A stretch of DNA of 20,519 nt from Tritrichomonas foetus (taxonomy: Eukaryota; Parabasalia; Tritrichomonadida; Tritrichomonadidae). The position numbers and the translations under genes are program-made. The DNA lies in the NCBI GenBank assembly GCA_001839685.1, contig MLAK01001328.1, positions 1-20,519 on the forward strand, given 5' to 3'. The notes under the pieces are model-generated. The model made no database searches, had not been told where the DNA came from, and saw nothing but the letters and a program-made list of their open reading frames with translations. Shown here piece after piece: positions 7,526-15,914 of this stretch. Each line of letters starts with the position of its first letter. Position 1 is the stretch's first letter.

Positions 7526-8170
7526 ATGAAACCGAAATTTGCTGTCTTATTTGACAATGATGGCGTTGTTCTGAATACTGAACCACAATATGACCTCTTT
7601 TGGAATGAACAAGGTAAAATTTTTCATCCAGAGCTTCCTGGATTTGCTAGCTATTTGAAAGGGTTTTCTTTAGAAAAAACTTTAGAGGTGTATTTTAAAG
7701 ATAATGAGGAAGATAGAATAACTATTGTTAAAAGACTTTATGAGTTTGAAGATAATATGAAATTTGATTATCTTCCTGGAGCTATCGAACTTTTTCAGGT
7801 GCTTTATGAACACAATATTCCAATGGCATTAGTTACAAGCTCTAATGATATAAAAATGGAAAAAATCTTACGGGTTCATCCTGAATTTAAAAAATATTTT
7901 AAAGCTATCGTTACTTCAGACAAAGTAACAAAAACTAAACCAAGTCCTGAATGTTATTTGTTTGGTGCACGTGAACTTGGTGTTGATCCATCAAATTGTT
8001 TTGTTTTTGAAGACTCCCTTGCTGGAATTGAAGCGGGAAAATCGGCTGGATGCTTTGTTATTGGCCTGGCAACAACAAACTCGCGAGAAAAAATCGAACC
8101 TTTTGCTGATACTGTTATTAAGGATCTTTCGGAAGCTTCCTATTCATTTTTGATAGATTTGCATCAATAA
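7526..8170 (+). CDS. HAD-superfamily phosphatase, beta-phosphoglucomutase-like
   Basis: The 214-residue protein has all four HAD motifs. Motif I is FDNDGVV with nucleophile D10 and acid/base D12; motif II is VTSS (103-106); motif III is K138 in KTKPSP; motif IV is FEDSLAG with E162 and D163. A helical C1 cap occupies about residues 17-80. This is the family of beta-phosphoglucomutase, glycerol-3-phosphatase and related sugar-phosphate phosphatases; the substrate cannot be read from sequence. The pattern TEPQYDLFW after motif I and the HPE...FxxxLKG stretch recall bacterial (Bacteroidetes-type) members, so lateral acquisition is possible, but I infer this from memory of the family. The length is normal and there is no targeting signal. 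The stop is TAAA. Confidence 0.93.
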   Translation: MKPKFAVLFDNDGVVLNTEPQYDLFWNEQGKIFHPELPGFASYLKGFSLEKTLEVYFKDNEEDRITIVKRLYEFEDNMKFDYLPGAIELFQVLYEHNIPMALVTSSNDIKMEKILRVHPEFKKYFKAIVTSDKVTKTKPSPECYLFGARELGVDPSNCFVFEDSLAGIEAGKSAGCFVIGLATTNSREKIEPFADTVIKDLSEASYSFLIDLHQ

Positions 8171-9255
8171 AATAGATACTTTGTTTTTAATCTTTTCCCT
8201 AGTCTAGTTAATTGTGGTAAAACTATTTTTCCCGAATTCATTTCTGATGTTATCCTATTGTTACATATGTATCTCTCTGAATGTAATTGCATGAATATAA
8301 AATTGAACTTTATTATATTTTACGATTGGTATGATAGACTTGAAAATTGATCACAGTTAATCAATTTATTAGTGTTTATATGAATCATTAAGAGAAAAAT
8401 GATCAGTGCTATTATGAAAATGCACCAAGAATGAAATTCAATCTGACATTTTTACACATTTTTAAATGAGTTGACAAAAAAAATTATGAATTTAATAACA
8501 ATATGGGTTTCAATATAGCTTTGGGTTTCATCACAATGAAACACATGTTTCATCAAAACTTACTAATCTAGCAAAGTGATAATTATTCTATTGAAGATAA
8601 TCTCCAGTTTTTATGGTGACAACAAATATTATAATTTGATATGTGAGTATTCATGTCTGAAAATAAAAGGTGACGTACATCAAATGTTTTTGGACATCAT
8701 TTTATGATTTATGGGATTAATAGGTGTTCAATTTCTCTATGAAACCCAAATGTTCCACAATAATTATCTCCTATCACAAGAACAGAGCAATCTTTATAAA
8801 GAACGATATAAGGAAATGAACCAACTGAAATACATATGATATTCTTAATTAAAATAATTTGAGATAAATGGAAAAAAATAGGCGAATAAACATAAGATCA
8901 AAATTACTACTACAAAGAAAGCTTTGAGATAATTAATTTTATAAAAAAATATCCATTCAACAGCATTGATTCAAAATTGCGAATGAAATGAATAAAAATC
9001 TATTCTTCAACAAACATCAAACAAATTTCTTCGAAGATTTAAAATTTTTTTAAAAAATCCCAATGACAAATCTGTATTTTAATATCGATTTTGATATCTC
9101 CACACATGAACAATAGATCCATATAGTTATTTGGAAAAAAATCGGCAGAAGTCCAAGCTTGAACACCTCTACAAACATCAAAAAGTACAAACAACTTTTC
9201 TGGAATATTCATATTTTTATTATCTATTATTGTACAAGTTTATATAAATTCGAAT
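8171..9255. other. Gene-poor convergent intergenic region
   Basis: No firm gene is visible. A small hairpin GTTTCAT-CACA-ATGAAAC lies at 8525-8542 and a palindrome TCTTCGAAGA at 9028-9037. On the + strand a frame runs from 8567 to 8839 with a single TGA at 8705; its second part (ATG at 8711, 42 codons) has coding-like composition. Such runs are expected by chance in AT-rich DNA, so I list it only as a possible small or broken gene. Confidence 0.4.
8711..8839 (+). CDS. Possible 42-codon small ORF
   Basis: The ATG at 8711 opens 42 codons ending in TGA. The peptide is rich in Gln, Glu, Tyr and Lys (for example LLSQEQSNLYKERYKEMNQL), unlike the Phe/Ile-rich translations of surrounding noncoding DNA. 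The same frame is also open upstream from 8567 except for one TGA directly before. No homology is recognised. Frames of about 40 codons are common by chance here, so confidence is low. Confidence 0.2.
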   Translation: MGLIGVQFLYETQMFHNNYLLSQEQSNLYKERYKEMNQLKYI

Positions 9256-10227
9256 TTACACACTTCCAATTTCGACTTCAGTATATTCTTCATCATTCTT
9301 CGTGAACTTAAAGTTGTTCTTCGACGAAAAGATAATTTTCTTATCTTTTGTCAGAAATATTGCTTCAAGTTCTTCTTTTTGTCGTACAGTTTCGAGTGCT
9401 TTCTTCAAGCCCATTCCATACAAAAGTGTTGCCCAAACATCACAATCAATTGAATCCTTACTAATGATTGTTACGCTGTCCAAGTCATTATTAAGTGGAT
9501 ATCCAGTCTTAGGATCCAAAATGTGGTGATATTTCTTTCCATCTTTTTCAAAGTATCTTTCATAGACACCTGACGTGACAACCGACATATTTGCGACTTC
9601 AATCACGCCAACTAAAGACTCAGCAGAAGACCAGGGCTTTTTGAGACCAATTTGCCAGTCACCTATCGGCGTGGAATTCAATGCTGAAACATTTCCGCCA
9701 AGATTGATGAGACCCATTGAAATTCCTTCTTTGACGAGATAATCACGAACACGATCGGCAATGTAACCTTTCGCAATTCCGCCGAGATCGATCTCCATGC
9801 CGAGCTGCGTAAGAAAAACCGTGCAGTTTTTATCGTCGAGAACAACTTGTTGAGGTTTTGTAAGCATTAATAAATTTTGGATTTCATTGTCGGGAGGAAC
9901 TGAGTCCCCTTTGAATCCGATCTTCCAGCGCTTGACTAGTGGTCCGATGGCGAGGTTAAACGAACTTCCTTGAAGCATACTTGCATTTTTGGCGCATTTG
10001 ATTAAATCGTACACTTCGCGGCTAACTTTGACTGGATAAAGGCCAGCAGCATGGTTGATGTCCATAACTTGCGATTGGTCTCGATTGACTGTGAAAATAT
10101 CTTCGTAATATTTAATTAATCGAAATACTCGGCCAGCTAAATCTTCATTGTGTTCAAAAAGTTTTAATAAAATTGGTGAACCCATCAAAACGGCAGTATA
10201 GCTAAAAACACCATCAATTTGATCCAT
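9256..10227 (-). CDS. apbE: FAD:protein FMN transferase (ApbE family)
   Basis: ApbE proteins move the FMN part of FAD onto a threonine of target flavoproteins, using magnesium. The 323-residue protein shows the family signatures in order: DLGGIAKGY (147-155), INLGGN (174-179), GDWQIG...P, VTSGVYERYF (217-226), HHILDPKTGYP (234-244), and a D-x-x-A-T block (about 263-267) equivalent to the ADALAT metal site. Bacterial members usually carry a lipoprotein signal; here the protein begins directly at the domain (FSYTAVLMGSPI), so it is probably cytosolic. The start is the ATG at 10227. Such genes are bacterial in origin, so lateral transfer into this protist is likely. Its target is unknown; an FMN-binding-domain flavoprotein such as a fumarate-reductase-like enzyme is a guess. 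The stop is TAAA. The upstream neighbour on the same strand is the ankyrin-like gene. Confidence 0.94.
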   Translation of the reverse strand: MDQIDGVFSYTAVLMGSPILLKLFEHNEDLAGRVFRLIKYYEDIFTVNRDQSQVMDINHAAGLYPVKVSREVYDLIKCAKNASMLQGSSFNLAIGPLVKRWKIGFKGDSVPPDNEIQNLLMLTKPQQVVLDDKNCTVFLTQLGMEIDLGGIAKGYIADRVRDYLVKEGISMGLINLGGNVSALNSTPIGDWQIGLKKPWSSAESLVGVIEVANMSVVTSGVYERYFEKDGKKYHHILDPKTGYPLNNDLDSVTIISKDSIDCDVWATLLYGMGLKKALETVRQKEELEAIFLTKDKKIIFSSKNNFKFTKNDEEYTEVEIGSV

Positions 10228-10583
10228 CAAAATTTTTTGAATCGAATGTCAATTCGAGGTCGACAGATTTTTTTTTTTTGTATGGAATTCAATGTCATTC
10301 AAATTTATCAAAATTTCGAGGATTGTATCTTACATTCGAATCAAGCAATTATTTTAATTGCAGTTTCAACAATATAATTACCAACAGTAATTACTGATAG
10401 GATAGTTTAGAATAATAATCTTCCGAAATATTCAATTTTCAGAAATAATCATCAAATTCATCTTTCCAATATCATAAAATTGGATTTTTGTCACTCTCGT
10501 AATTATGAATTTTTTATTCTTATATAATATAGCTAATTAAAAATAGATATATATGAATCATAGAAAATATTAGATATTTTTCT
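10228..10583. other. Intergenic region between ApbE and ankyrin-like genes
   Basis: This AT-rich gap contains a T-run at 10268-10279, which lies in the 5' flank of the ApbE gene as an A-run on its strand, and a small inverted repeat GCAATTA-TTT-TAATTGC at 10345-10361. No gene is visible. An initiator-like TTCAAAAAATTTTG precedes the ApbE ATG on the minus strand. Confidence 0.5.
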
Positions 10584-10984
10584 TTATGAAATTCGACTCA
10601 AAATTAGTATTCTCATATCATGTGATTTGACCATCTTCCTCCAATTAAAGACATCAATATTGGCACCCATATTCATAAGTTGACCAGCGAGTTTCAAATA
10701 ATTTTTTTCAATCGCAAATTTCATCGGCTCTTCTCGATTGATGTGGATATTTGGATTAAAACTCAAAGCAGTTTGTATCAAATCCAATTTATTTTGCCTT
10801 ATTCCTTCAGACAAAAGCTCAGTTGAAAAAGTTTCTGGATCAAATCCTAATTTATCACACAAGAAAAGATATGCTTTTCCGGTTGGAGCGACTGAAAGAT
10901 CCCATTTATTGTTTTCCAATCTATTTTGGTATTTGTCAAGAAATTTGGGAATTTGTCCAGGCGCTCTCCTCACGAAATTTCTTT
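10584..10984 (-). pseudogene. C-terminal part of the frameshifted ankyrin-like protein
   Basis: This frame continues the ankyrin-like protein that ends prematurely near 10970. Its usable part begins around FVRRAPGQIPKFL and runs about 130 residues to 10584. It includes an ankyrin-like helix pair around EPMKFAIEKNYLKLAGQLMN with MGANIDVFNW after it. No plausible own start exists: the first frame codon in the overlap is TTG and later ATGs lie deep inside. One extra base between TTC and GTG (about 10972-10978) would join the two frames smoothly as ...FMKEIS then VRRAPG.... The break may be a real mutation or a sequencing error. Confidence 0.6.
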
Positions 10985-12256
10985 CATGAATTCCAATGAT
11001 TTGTCTTCTGGATACATCCAAATGTTAGCGACAATAGCTTCAGATGGAAATCTATTAAATGCTTCTTCATTGAGTTGATATCCAAGATTCAAATAAGGTT
11101 TTATATTTTTCACTTCGAAACTGATGAGTCTGTTGATTCCCTCTCTCATATCTATTTTTGCTTCTAAAATATTAATAATTTTCTTATCCAAAGTTCGAAG
11201 GGCTTTCGCAGCAAAGAAGTCGGTGACAATCATTCCTTTGTTGACCAAATACTGTAATTCGACGTCCCATTTCTGCCCAATGATTTTATTGACAAATTTT
11301 TCTTCATAGCCAATCTGGACTTTTCTATCGTTAAATTGTGTATTTTTGTATGCATATGGATATACATCTCTGTTTTCTGGGGAAAGAATTGCATCAAAAT
11401 TCCACATGTCTTCGAACCAATCGGGATGCTTATCAACAATCTTTTTGAATTCTTCTTTTTTCCCCTCCTCGCATAATCTTTGAAACAGGCTTTTTCTTCC
11501 GACATACTCTGCTCTTGGATGTTTTGGATCAACTTTATATATATATTCTTCATATCTTCCAGAGTGGAATAATAAATCTTTTATTTCGAAATTTACTGGT
11601 TTTATGAACATATGTTCATAATTCTTCATAAAATTTAAAAATCCATCGATTTCTTCTGAAGACAATCTTTGGAAGAATTCTGCATCTCTTTCTGGATTGC
11701 TTTGGAGAGTGTCTAACATTGGATTTTTCATGACCTTTTTACGATTGCATTCAGATTTCTTTAAATCTTCCAATATAATGTCTAAGCAATCAATTGGATG
11801 TGGACATTTCATTGCGAAATCCCATCTAACGAGCATATTGAAAGGCAAGCTTTCTCTCTTTGCATAAATATAAGGGAACCAGTCAGGAACAGATTTATCA
11901 TGAATTATATTTGATAAATTAAAATTGGAAACACTGTTCTTTTGAAAGTGTTCATAATCAACTTTTAAAATTATATATGCAATACATTTATATTTTCTTT
12001 GGTTAATTGCGTATTTTAATGGAGGAACACCAGTTCCTTTTATTGGATCCTCTAATTGATTCGAGCCGAACAGTTTCTTTTGTTGAGAAAAGCATGCAAA
12101 ATCCAAAACATTATCTTCATCAATGGCCGATTTTCTTCCAGCAGTTTTTGGTGTGTGAGGTTCAGCTCTAAGTGCGCTTTCTAGATCTTTGGGTAAAAGT
12201 TTTGCTTGGAATGGATATAAAGAAACATTTCCGACTCTAATTGTATCTGTTGTCAT
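10970..12256 (-). CDS. Ankyrin-like repeat protein, N-terminal part (frameshifted)
   Basis: The 428 residues from the ATG at 12256 contain divergent ankyrin-type helices: TGVPPLKYAINQRKYKCIAY (about 75-95) followed by IILKVD, and later KSLFQRLCEEGKKEEFKKIV with its neighbouring helices. Charged and aromatic residues are frequent and no signal peptide or membrane helix is seen. Trichomonads carry very large families of ankyrin-type proteins of unknown role, and this looks like a diverged member. The frame ends in TGA directly after FMKEIS, while the next frame continues with homologous-looking sequence for about 130 more residues, so the full protein would be about 560 residues. The intact product is therefore missing its C-terminal repeat unless the frameshift is an artefact. 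I cannot name a binding partner. Confidence 0.75.
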   Translation of the reverse strand: MTTDTIRVGNVSLYPFQAKLLPKDLESALRAEPHTPKTAGRKSAIDEDNVLDFACFSQQKKLFGSNQLEDPIKGTGVPPLKYAINQRKYKCIAYIILKVDYEHFQKNSVSNFNLSNIIHDKSVPDWFPYIYAKRESLPFNMLVRWDFAMKCPHPIDCLDIILEDLKKSECNRKKVMKNPMLDTLQSNPERDAEFFQRLSSEEIDGFLNFMKNYEHMFIKPVNFEIKDLLFHSGRYEEYIYKVDPKHPRAEYVGRKSLFQRLCEEGKKEEFKKIVDKHPDWFEDMWNFDAILSPENRDVYPYAYKNTQFNDRKVQIGYEEKFVNKIIGQKWDVELQYLVNKGMIVTDFFAAKALRTLDKKIINILEAKIDMREGINRLISFEVKNIKPYLNLGYQLNEEAFNRFPSEAIVANIWMYPEDKSLEFMKEIS

Positions 12257-13360
12257 TCTACTGTTTCGTTCTGAGAATCAGGCAATGAATATCTACCCAA
12301 AAAATTGAGAAGTTGCTCAATATTTTCACTCTTAGAATTTTTCGCATTCAAAATACCACAAACTCTCATTGAAACTGGAAATATTCAAGCTTTTGTTCAT
12401 GATATCATTTGGATTTGTATCAGAATGAGAAAAATAAAAAATAAAATCGGCATTAATTTATTTTGAATATGATTTGAAATATATTCAATTTAATGTATAA
12501 ATGTTCTCTCAAAAATCCAAAAACATTGAAGCATATGTATGCATTTTTGCCATTGATGTATCAATTCATGTTCAATGATCACCATAAATTTCTTCGGATG
12601 AAATTTTCTTCATTAAAAATCAATTTTAGCAAAGAAGGAAACCACTTTGCTAGTCTTTTTTAATTACAATCCGAGAAAATTTACAATTATGTTTTTTGAT
12701 TTTGATTTTATATATATTCGCAATATAACTAAAATTATTAAATGAAAGAAGAATATTTGAGGATACTTTAAGTGTATTATATGTTAGAGATTAGATGCAC
12801 AAAAAATCATCCTCAGAATTTAAAAATATGCTGATTTATTTGATTTCTAACTGAAAAACAATGATTAATCAACAAAGTTTCATTTCTACTAACAGTCTAT
12901 TCATTTAATGCTTCGAATTTTTTTATCAAACTCTGGGCAATGATGATAATTGGATGAATTGAATCGTAATGAATGAACTTAACTTTAGGAACACTTTTTC
13001 CCAGTTTGGATATTTTGGGTATATTGTGATTTTTTTAAATACTATCATGAACGAATCTTGCTTTCTCAATAACCATTTAAAAAACCAAAAAATGAAGTTC
13101 CTTGATAAGCTGGTAAAAAGTCACGATGGGAAATTCACTAAAATTAACCATAATATTGAAAAATTTCAAATATGATTAAAATCGGTATTTTGACTATTAT
13201 TTTCTTACAATTAGCACATTGTTCATTCAAGATATTGCATAATGGGTAGATCTCCAGAAAAAGACTTAATATTTGTTCGGTTTTGGGATTATAGTAATAA
13301 CATTTTTTTTATCTTTTGCATCAAGTGTAAGTGTTGTGAAACAATTTCTCTCTAGTAAAT

Positions 13361-13486
13361 TCAACTTCTTAACTTTGTTGTAGATGACTCACCATCAAAT
13401 CAAGAAGTTGATTATGATATTCGAAGAAGTAGATTTTCTGTTTCGAATATCAAGCATTTGAATATCTGAAAATCGAGTCAGCTGAC
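13361..13486. repeat. Cluster of two inverted repeats and a palindrome
   Basis: TCAACTTCTT (13361-13370) pairs with AAGAAGTTGA (13402-13411). TGATATTCGAA (13415-13425) pairs with TTCGAATATCA (13442-13452). GTCAGCTGAC (13477-13486) is a perfect 10-bp palindrome. The three follow each other within 126 bp, about 400 bp before the ATG at 13886. They could form adjacent stem-loops in an RNA or be paired protein-binding sites. Confidence 0.55.
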
Positions 13487-13864
13487 ATTGAAAAAAATGT
13501 CGCCCTTTCGACTTCATATTTTACATGTATAAACACCACATGAATAACACCAAGCAAAATGGATTTGCTATCGAGTCAATATTTTTTTTTGAAAAATGTT
13601 GATGGAAAACGCCCGTTTATTTTTCTCACTTTATTTACCTTGAATTTTCACCAATATTCTGATGTAACTTTTTGATAAATTGTTTTTTCATATCACAATT
13701 GATCATTCGATTTTCAATTGTATCACTTTAGTTTTCATCTCACAATTCCAAATAAAAATTCACCTCTCATTTCAAAAAAATGACTTTAAAAGACTTTTTT
13801 ATTCAAAAAAAGTAAAAAAGTTAAGAAAGGCTGTGAAAGATACATTGAAAAAAAAAAATAATTG

Positions 13865-13880
13865 AAGCAAAAACAATCAA
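13865..13880 (+). promoter_or_regulatory. 16-nt leader element shared with the gene at 3902
   Basis: AAGCAAAAACAATCAA ends 5 nt before the ATG at 13886. The identical string at 3875-3890 precedes another start codon. TCAAATAAG just before the ATG may be the initiator itself. Confidence 0.4.
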
Positions 13881-13885
13881 ATAAG

Positions 13886-15421
13886 ATGGATATGCTTCAG
13901 CTTGATTTGAAAGTTCCCAGGAACCACTGGGCACTCCTTTCGCGGGAAGACCAGGCAGCCTATATGCAACTTCACCTTCATTTCATCAAACAACAAAAAG
14001 AGCACATGAAAGACCGCCGAAATAATACGTTTTTCAATGATATCCAATGCTTGCTTAAATACATCGAATACTCGCCGGTCAGAAAGGATGATAGAGCGAT
14101 TTGTATAGGTCTTGCCTGCTCAGGACCTTTCGTTTGTGTGAATACTCAACAAATCAAAATTATATTGGGTCGCTGTAAATCTTCGATAAATAACAGTTTC
14201 CAACAGATAGGCTACGAGGCCATCAAAACGAAAGGAAAATCTCGCGAAGCAGTTCTGGCAATAATCCCGTCATTATCCGCCGAACAGAACACCCTCCGCA
14301 AATGGACAGTTAGGTGCGCAAGCGAAGCATCATCAGCCTGCTTTGTTTCTAGGTTTCATATGGTCGCACTTCCGCTTATTGATGACGAAGATTTATATGA
14401 TGAGAAGAAAAGCGTCCAAAGTACAATGATTATGTTCAGGCAGCCAAGAAATGAACAGCCAGCCCCTGGGTTTTTCCAACAGCCCCTAATTCAAAATTCT
14501 AATCAAAATAATATGAATGCTTTTCAGCAAATGAATTTCGGGGCTCCTCCTCCTCCATTTCAGCAAAATATGTCAAATTGCATGAATTGCATGCCAAATA
14601 ATATGAATATGCAAAACAATATGGGAATGCCAAATTGCATGAACATGCCAAATAATATGAATATGCAGCCAATGGGAATGAATATGCAACAAATGCAAAA
14701 TATGAATGGAATGGGAAACATGGGAATGAACATGAATGGTATGAATGGAATGGGAATGAATAATATGAGCAACATGGGCATGCAACAACAAATGCAAAAT
14801 ATGAATGGTATGAGTGGAATGGGATTGAATAATATGAACAACATGGGCATGCAACAGCAAATGCAAAACATGAATATGGGAATGAATTCAATGAATATGC
14901 AGCAAATGCAAAATATGCAGCAAATGAATCAAATGACCGGAATGGGCAACATGGGAATGAACTCACATAATAGACATAACTTCCATCGTCATAATCATAA
15001 TCACACGCAAGCACCAATACAAATGCCACCAATGCAATTTGGACGCTCTCCATTGCAAAAAAGAAATTCATCACATGATTCAAATCAGACTTCAAATACA
15101 TCTCAAAAATCAAATACCAGTAATAATAGTTTGTCCACCCCACCAAGTGCAACAACGGGCGCACCACCCAAAAATGAAACACAATCAACATATACAAAGA
15201 TTGATGATGGTGGATTCAATATGCCTTTGTTTAGTGATCATGATGATGATATTTCTAATTCATTTGATTTTGATTTACCTCAAAGTTTCTCACTTGATTA
15301 TCTCGCTGAATATAATTTTGATGATGTGGAAAAAGATACATCACCGCTCGACCCATCTTCAGCCCTTCCTAGATCACAATCTGCCTCGTTTACTTTCAAT
15401 TTGAGCGACATACCATTTTAG
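13886..15421 (+). CDS. Initiator-binding-domain (IBP39-like) protein with M/N/Q-rich tail
   Basis: The first ATG of the frame (13886) gives 511 residues. Residues about 8-160 resemble the trichomonad initiator-binding domain (IBD), the DNA-binding part of IBP39, which recognises the Inr core promoter element. Key parts are LPRxxWxLLSxEDQ-like VPRNHWALLSREDQ (9-23), the cysteine/glycine segment AICIGLACSGPFVCVNTQQI (71-90), and the putative DNA-contact helix LGRCKSSINNSFQQIGY (94-110). Next comes a Met/Asn/Gln/Gly-rich prion-like region (about 205-370) with a 23-residue tandem repeat, then a His-rich patch, a Ser/Thr/Asn stretch, and an acidic aromatic tail (DDDISNSFDFDLPQSFSLDY) like a transcription activation domain. 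A nuclear transcription regulator is inferred. The IBD assignment rests on memory of the family, not a search. The long upstream spacer and shared leader may reflect regulation. Confidence 0.82.
   Translation: MDMLQLDLKVPRNHWALLSREDQAAYMQLHLHFIKQQKEHMKDRRNNTFFNDIQCLLKYIEYSPVRKDDRAICIGLACSGPFVCVNTQQIKIILGRCKSSINNSFQQIGYEAIKTKGKSREAVLAIIPSLSAEQNTLRKWTVRCASEASSACFVSRFHMVALPLIDDEDLYDEKKSVQSTMIMFRQPRNEQPAPGFFQQPLIQNSNQNNMNAFQQMNFGAPPPPFQQNMSNCMNCMPNNMNMQNNMGMPNCMNMPNNMNMQPMGMNMQQMQNMNGMGNMGMNMNGMNGMGMNNMSNMGMQQQMQNMNGMSGMGLNNMNNMGMQQQMQNMNMGMNSMNMQQMQNMQQMNQMTGMGNMGMNSHNRHNFHRHNHNHTQAPIQMPPMQFGRSPLQKRNSSHDSNQTSNTSQKSNTSNNSLSTPPSATTGAPPKNETQSTYTKIDDGGFNMPLFSDHDDDISNSFDFDLPQSFSLDYLAEYNFDDVEKDTSPLDPSSALPRSQSASFTFNLSDIPF
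14735..14872 (+). repeat. 69-bp tandem repeat inside the IBD gene
   Basis: Two adjacent in-frame 69-bp units (14735-14803 and 14804-14872) encode 23-residue blocks that differ at few positions, centred on NNMxNMGMQQQMQNM. Shorter related pieces lie on either side. Repeat expansion is the likely origin of the prion-like tail. Confidence 0.8.
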
Positions 15422-15914
15422 TAGAGCGGTTTTTCAACATGTTTTATCGTAATTCGTTTTATAGTAATTAGTTTTTTACAGATTAAGTTTTACCAAGAAA
15501 AGAAAAAAAAAAAAAAAAAGATTAATGACATTTAGTTAAAATGACATTTATTATGTTTATAGAAAAGGGACAAAACAATGCAAGCTTCCAGACATTGACA
15601 CCATGAAATATATGAATGATTGCTTTTGTTTGAATTCCGGACTTATTAAATTATCATCTTAGTTATTTTATCTCTTCATTTATAATTCATTTAATTTTAT
15701 TCAGATATTTCATTTCTCATTCCCCATCCCAATTTTGTCTGGTTGATAGAAAAATATTATCAATTCTATCTCAGCAATGGCATGAAAAAGAAATGACAAA
15801 ATTCTATTTATAGAGAAAGTAAAGAATAAATAAGAAAAAAGTGAAAGAAGACTTTGAATTAAATCGGCATTTATTGAATTAATGGAAAGATTTAACTGAA
15901 TAAAATTTACGTTT
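15422..15914. other. Convergent intergenic region with a 17-nt A-run
   Basis: The gap separates the ends of the IBD gene and the cystatin gene. It has a run of 17 A at 15503-15519. GATTAA occurs both before (15481-15486) and directly after it (15520-15525). ATGACATTTA is repeated at 15525-15534 and 15541-15550. An 82-codon frame on the minus strand (15710-15958), rich in Phe, Ser and Asn, is probably a chance frame that overlaps the cystatin 3' end. No gene is supported. Confidence 0.45.

Larger units (their letters stand above)
12257..13885. other. Long gene-free region with clustered inverted repeats
   Basis: This 1.6-kb divergent spacer lies between the ankyrin-like gene and the initiator-binding-domain gene. 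No firm gene is visible. A 68-codon frame at 12969-13175 (+) is best explained by chance. A structured part at 13361-13486 holds two inverted repeats and one palindrome. An AACTTTTT motif lies at 13666-13673 and the reverse form at 13815-13822. Such a long spacer is unusual in this window and could carry regulatory sites or an RNA gene. Confidence 0.5.

Noticed and set aside
10970..11021. Programmed -1 ribosomal frameshift in the ankyrin-like gene
   Set aside because: The bases before the TGA read gaa att tcg in phase and do not form an X-XXY-YYZ slippery site; an indel is simpler.
12888..12895. ACTAACAG, resembling the 3' end of trichomonad introns (ACTAACACACAG)
   Set aside because: The match is partial, no exon frame lies on either side, and no paired GTATGT donor is in a plausible place.
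12969..13175. 68-codon frame in the long spacer
   Set aside because: Composition follows the AT-rich background (Asn, Phe, Ile, Lys), there is no domain, and frames of this size are expected by chance.
13680..13865. 61-codon frame before the IBD gene
   Set aside because: It lacks an ATG start, has background composition, and covers the presumed promoter.
13862..13885. Earlier TTG start for the IBD gene
   Set aside because: Trichomonad genes start at ATG, and the shared 16-nt leader occupies this segment.
14499..15404. Long frames overlapping the IBD gene
   Set aside because: They translate the M/N/Q repeats in other frames into His/Ile/Phe/Tyr-rich junk; the IBD frame is continuous and domain-bearing.
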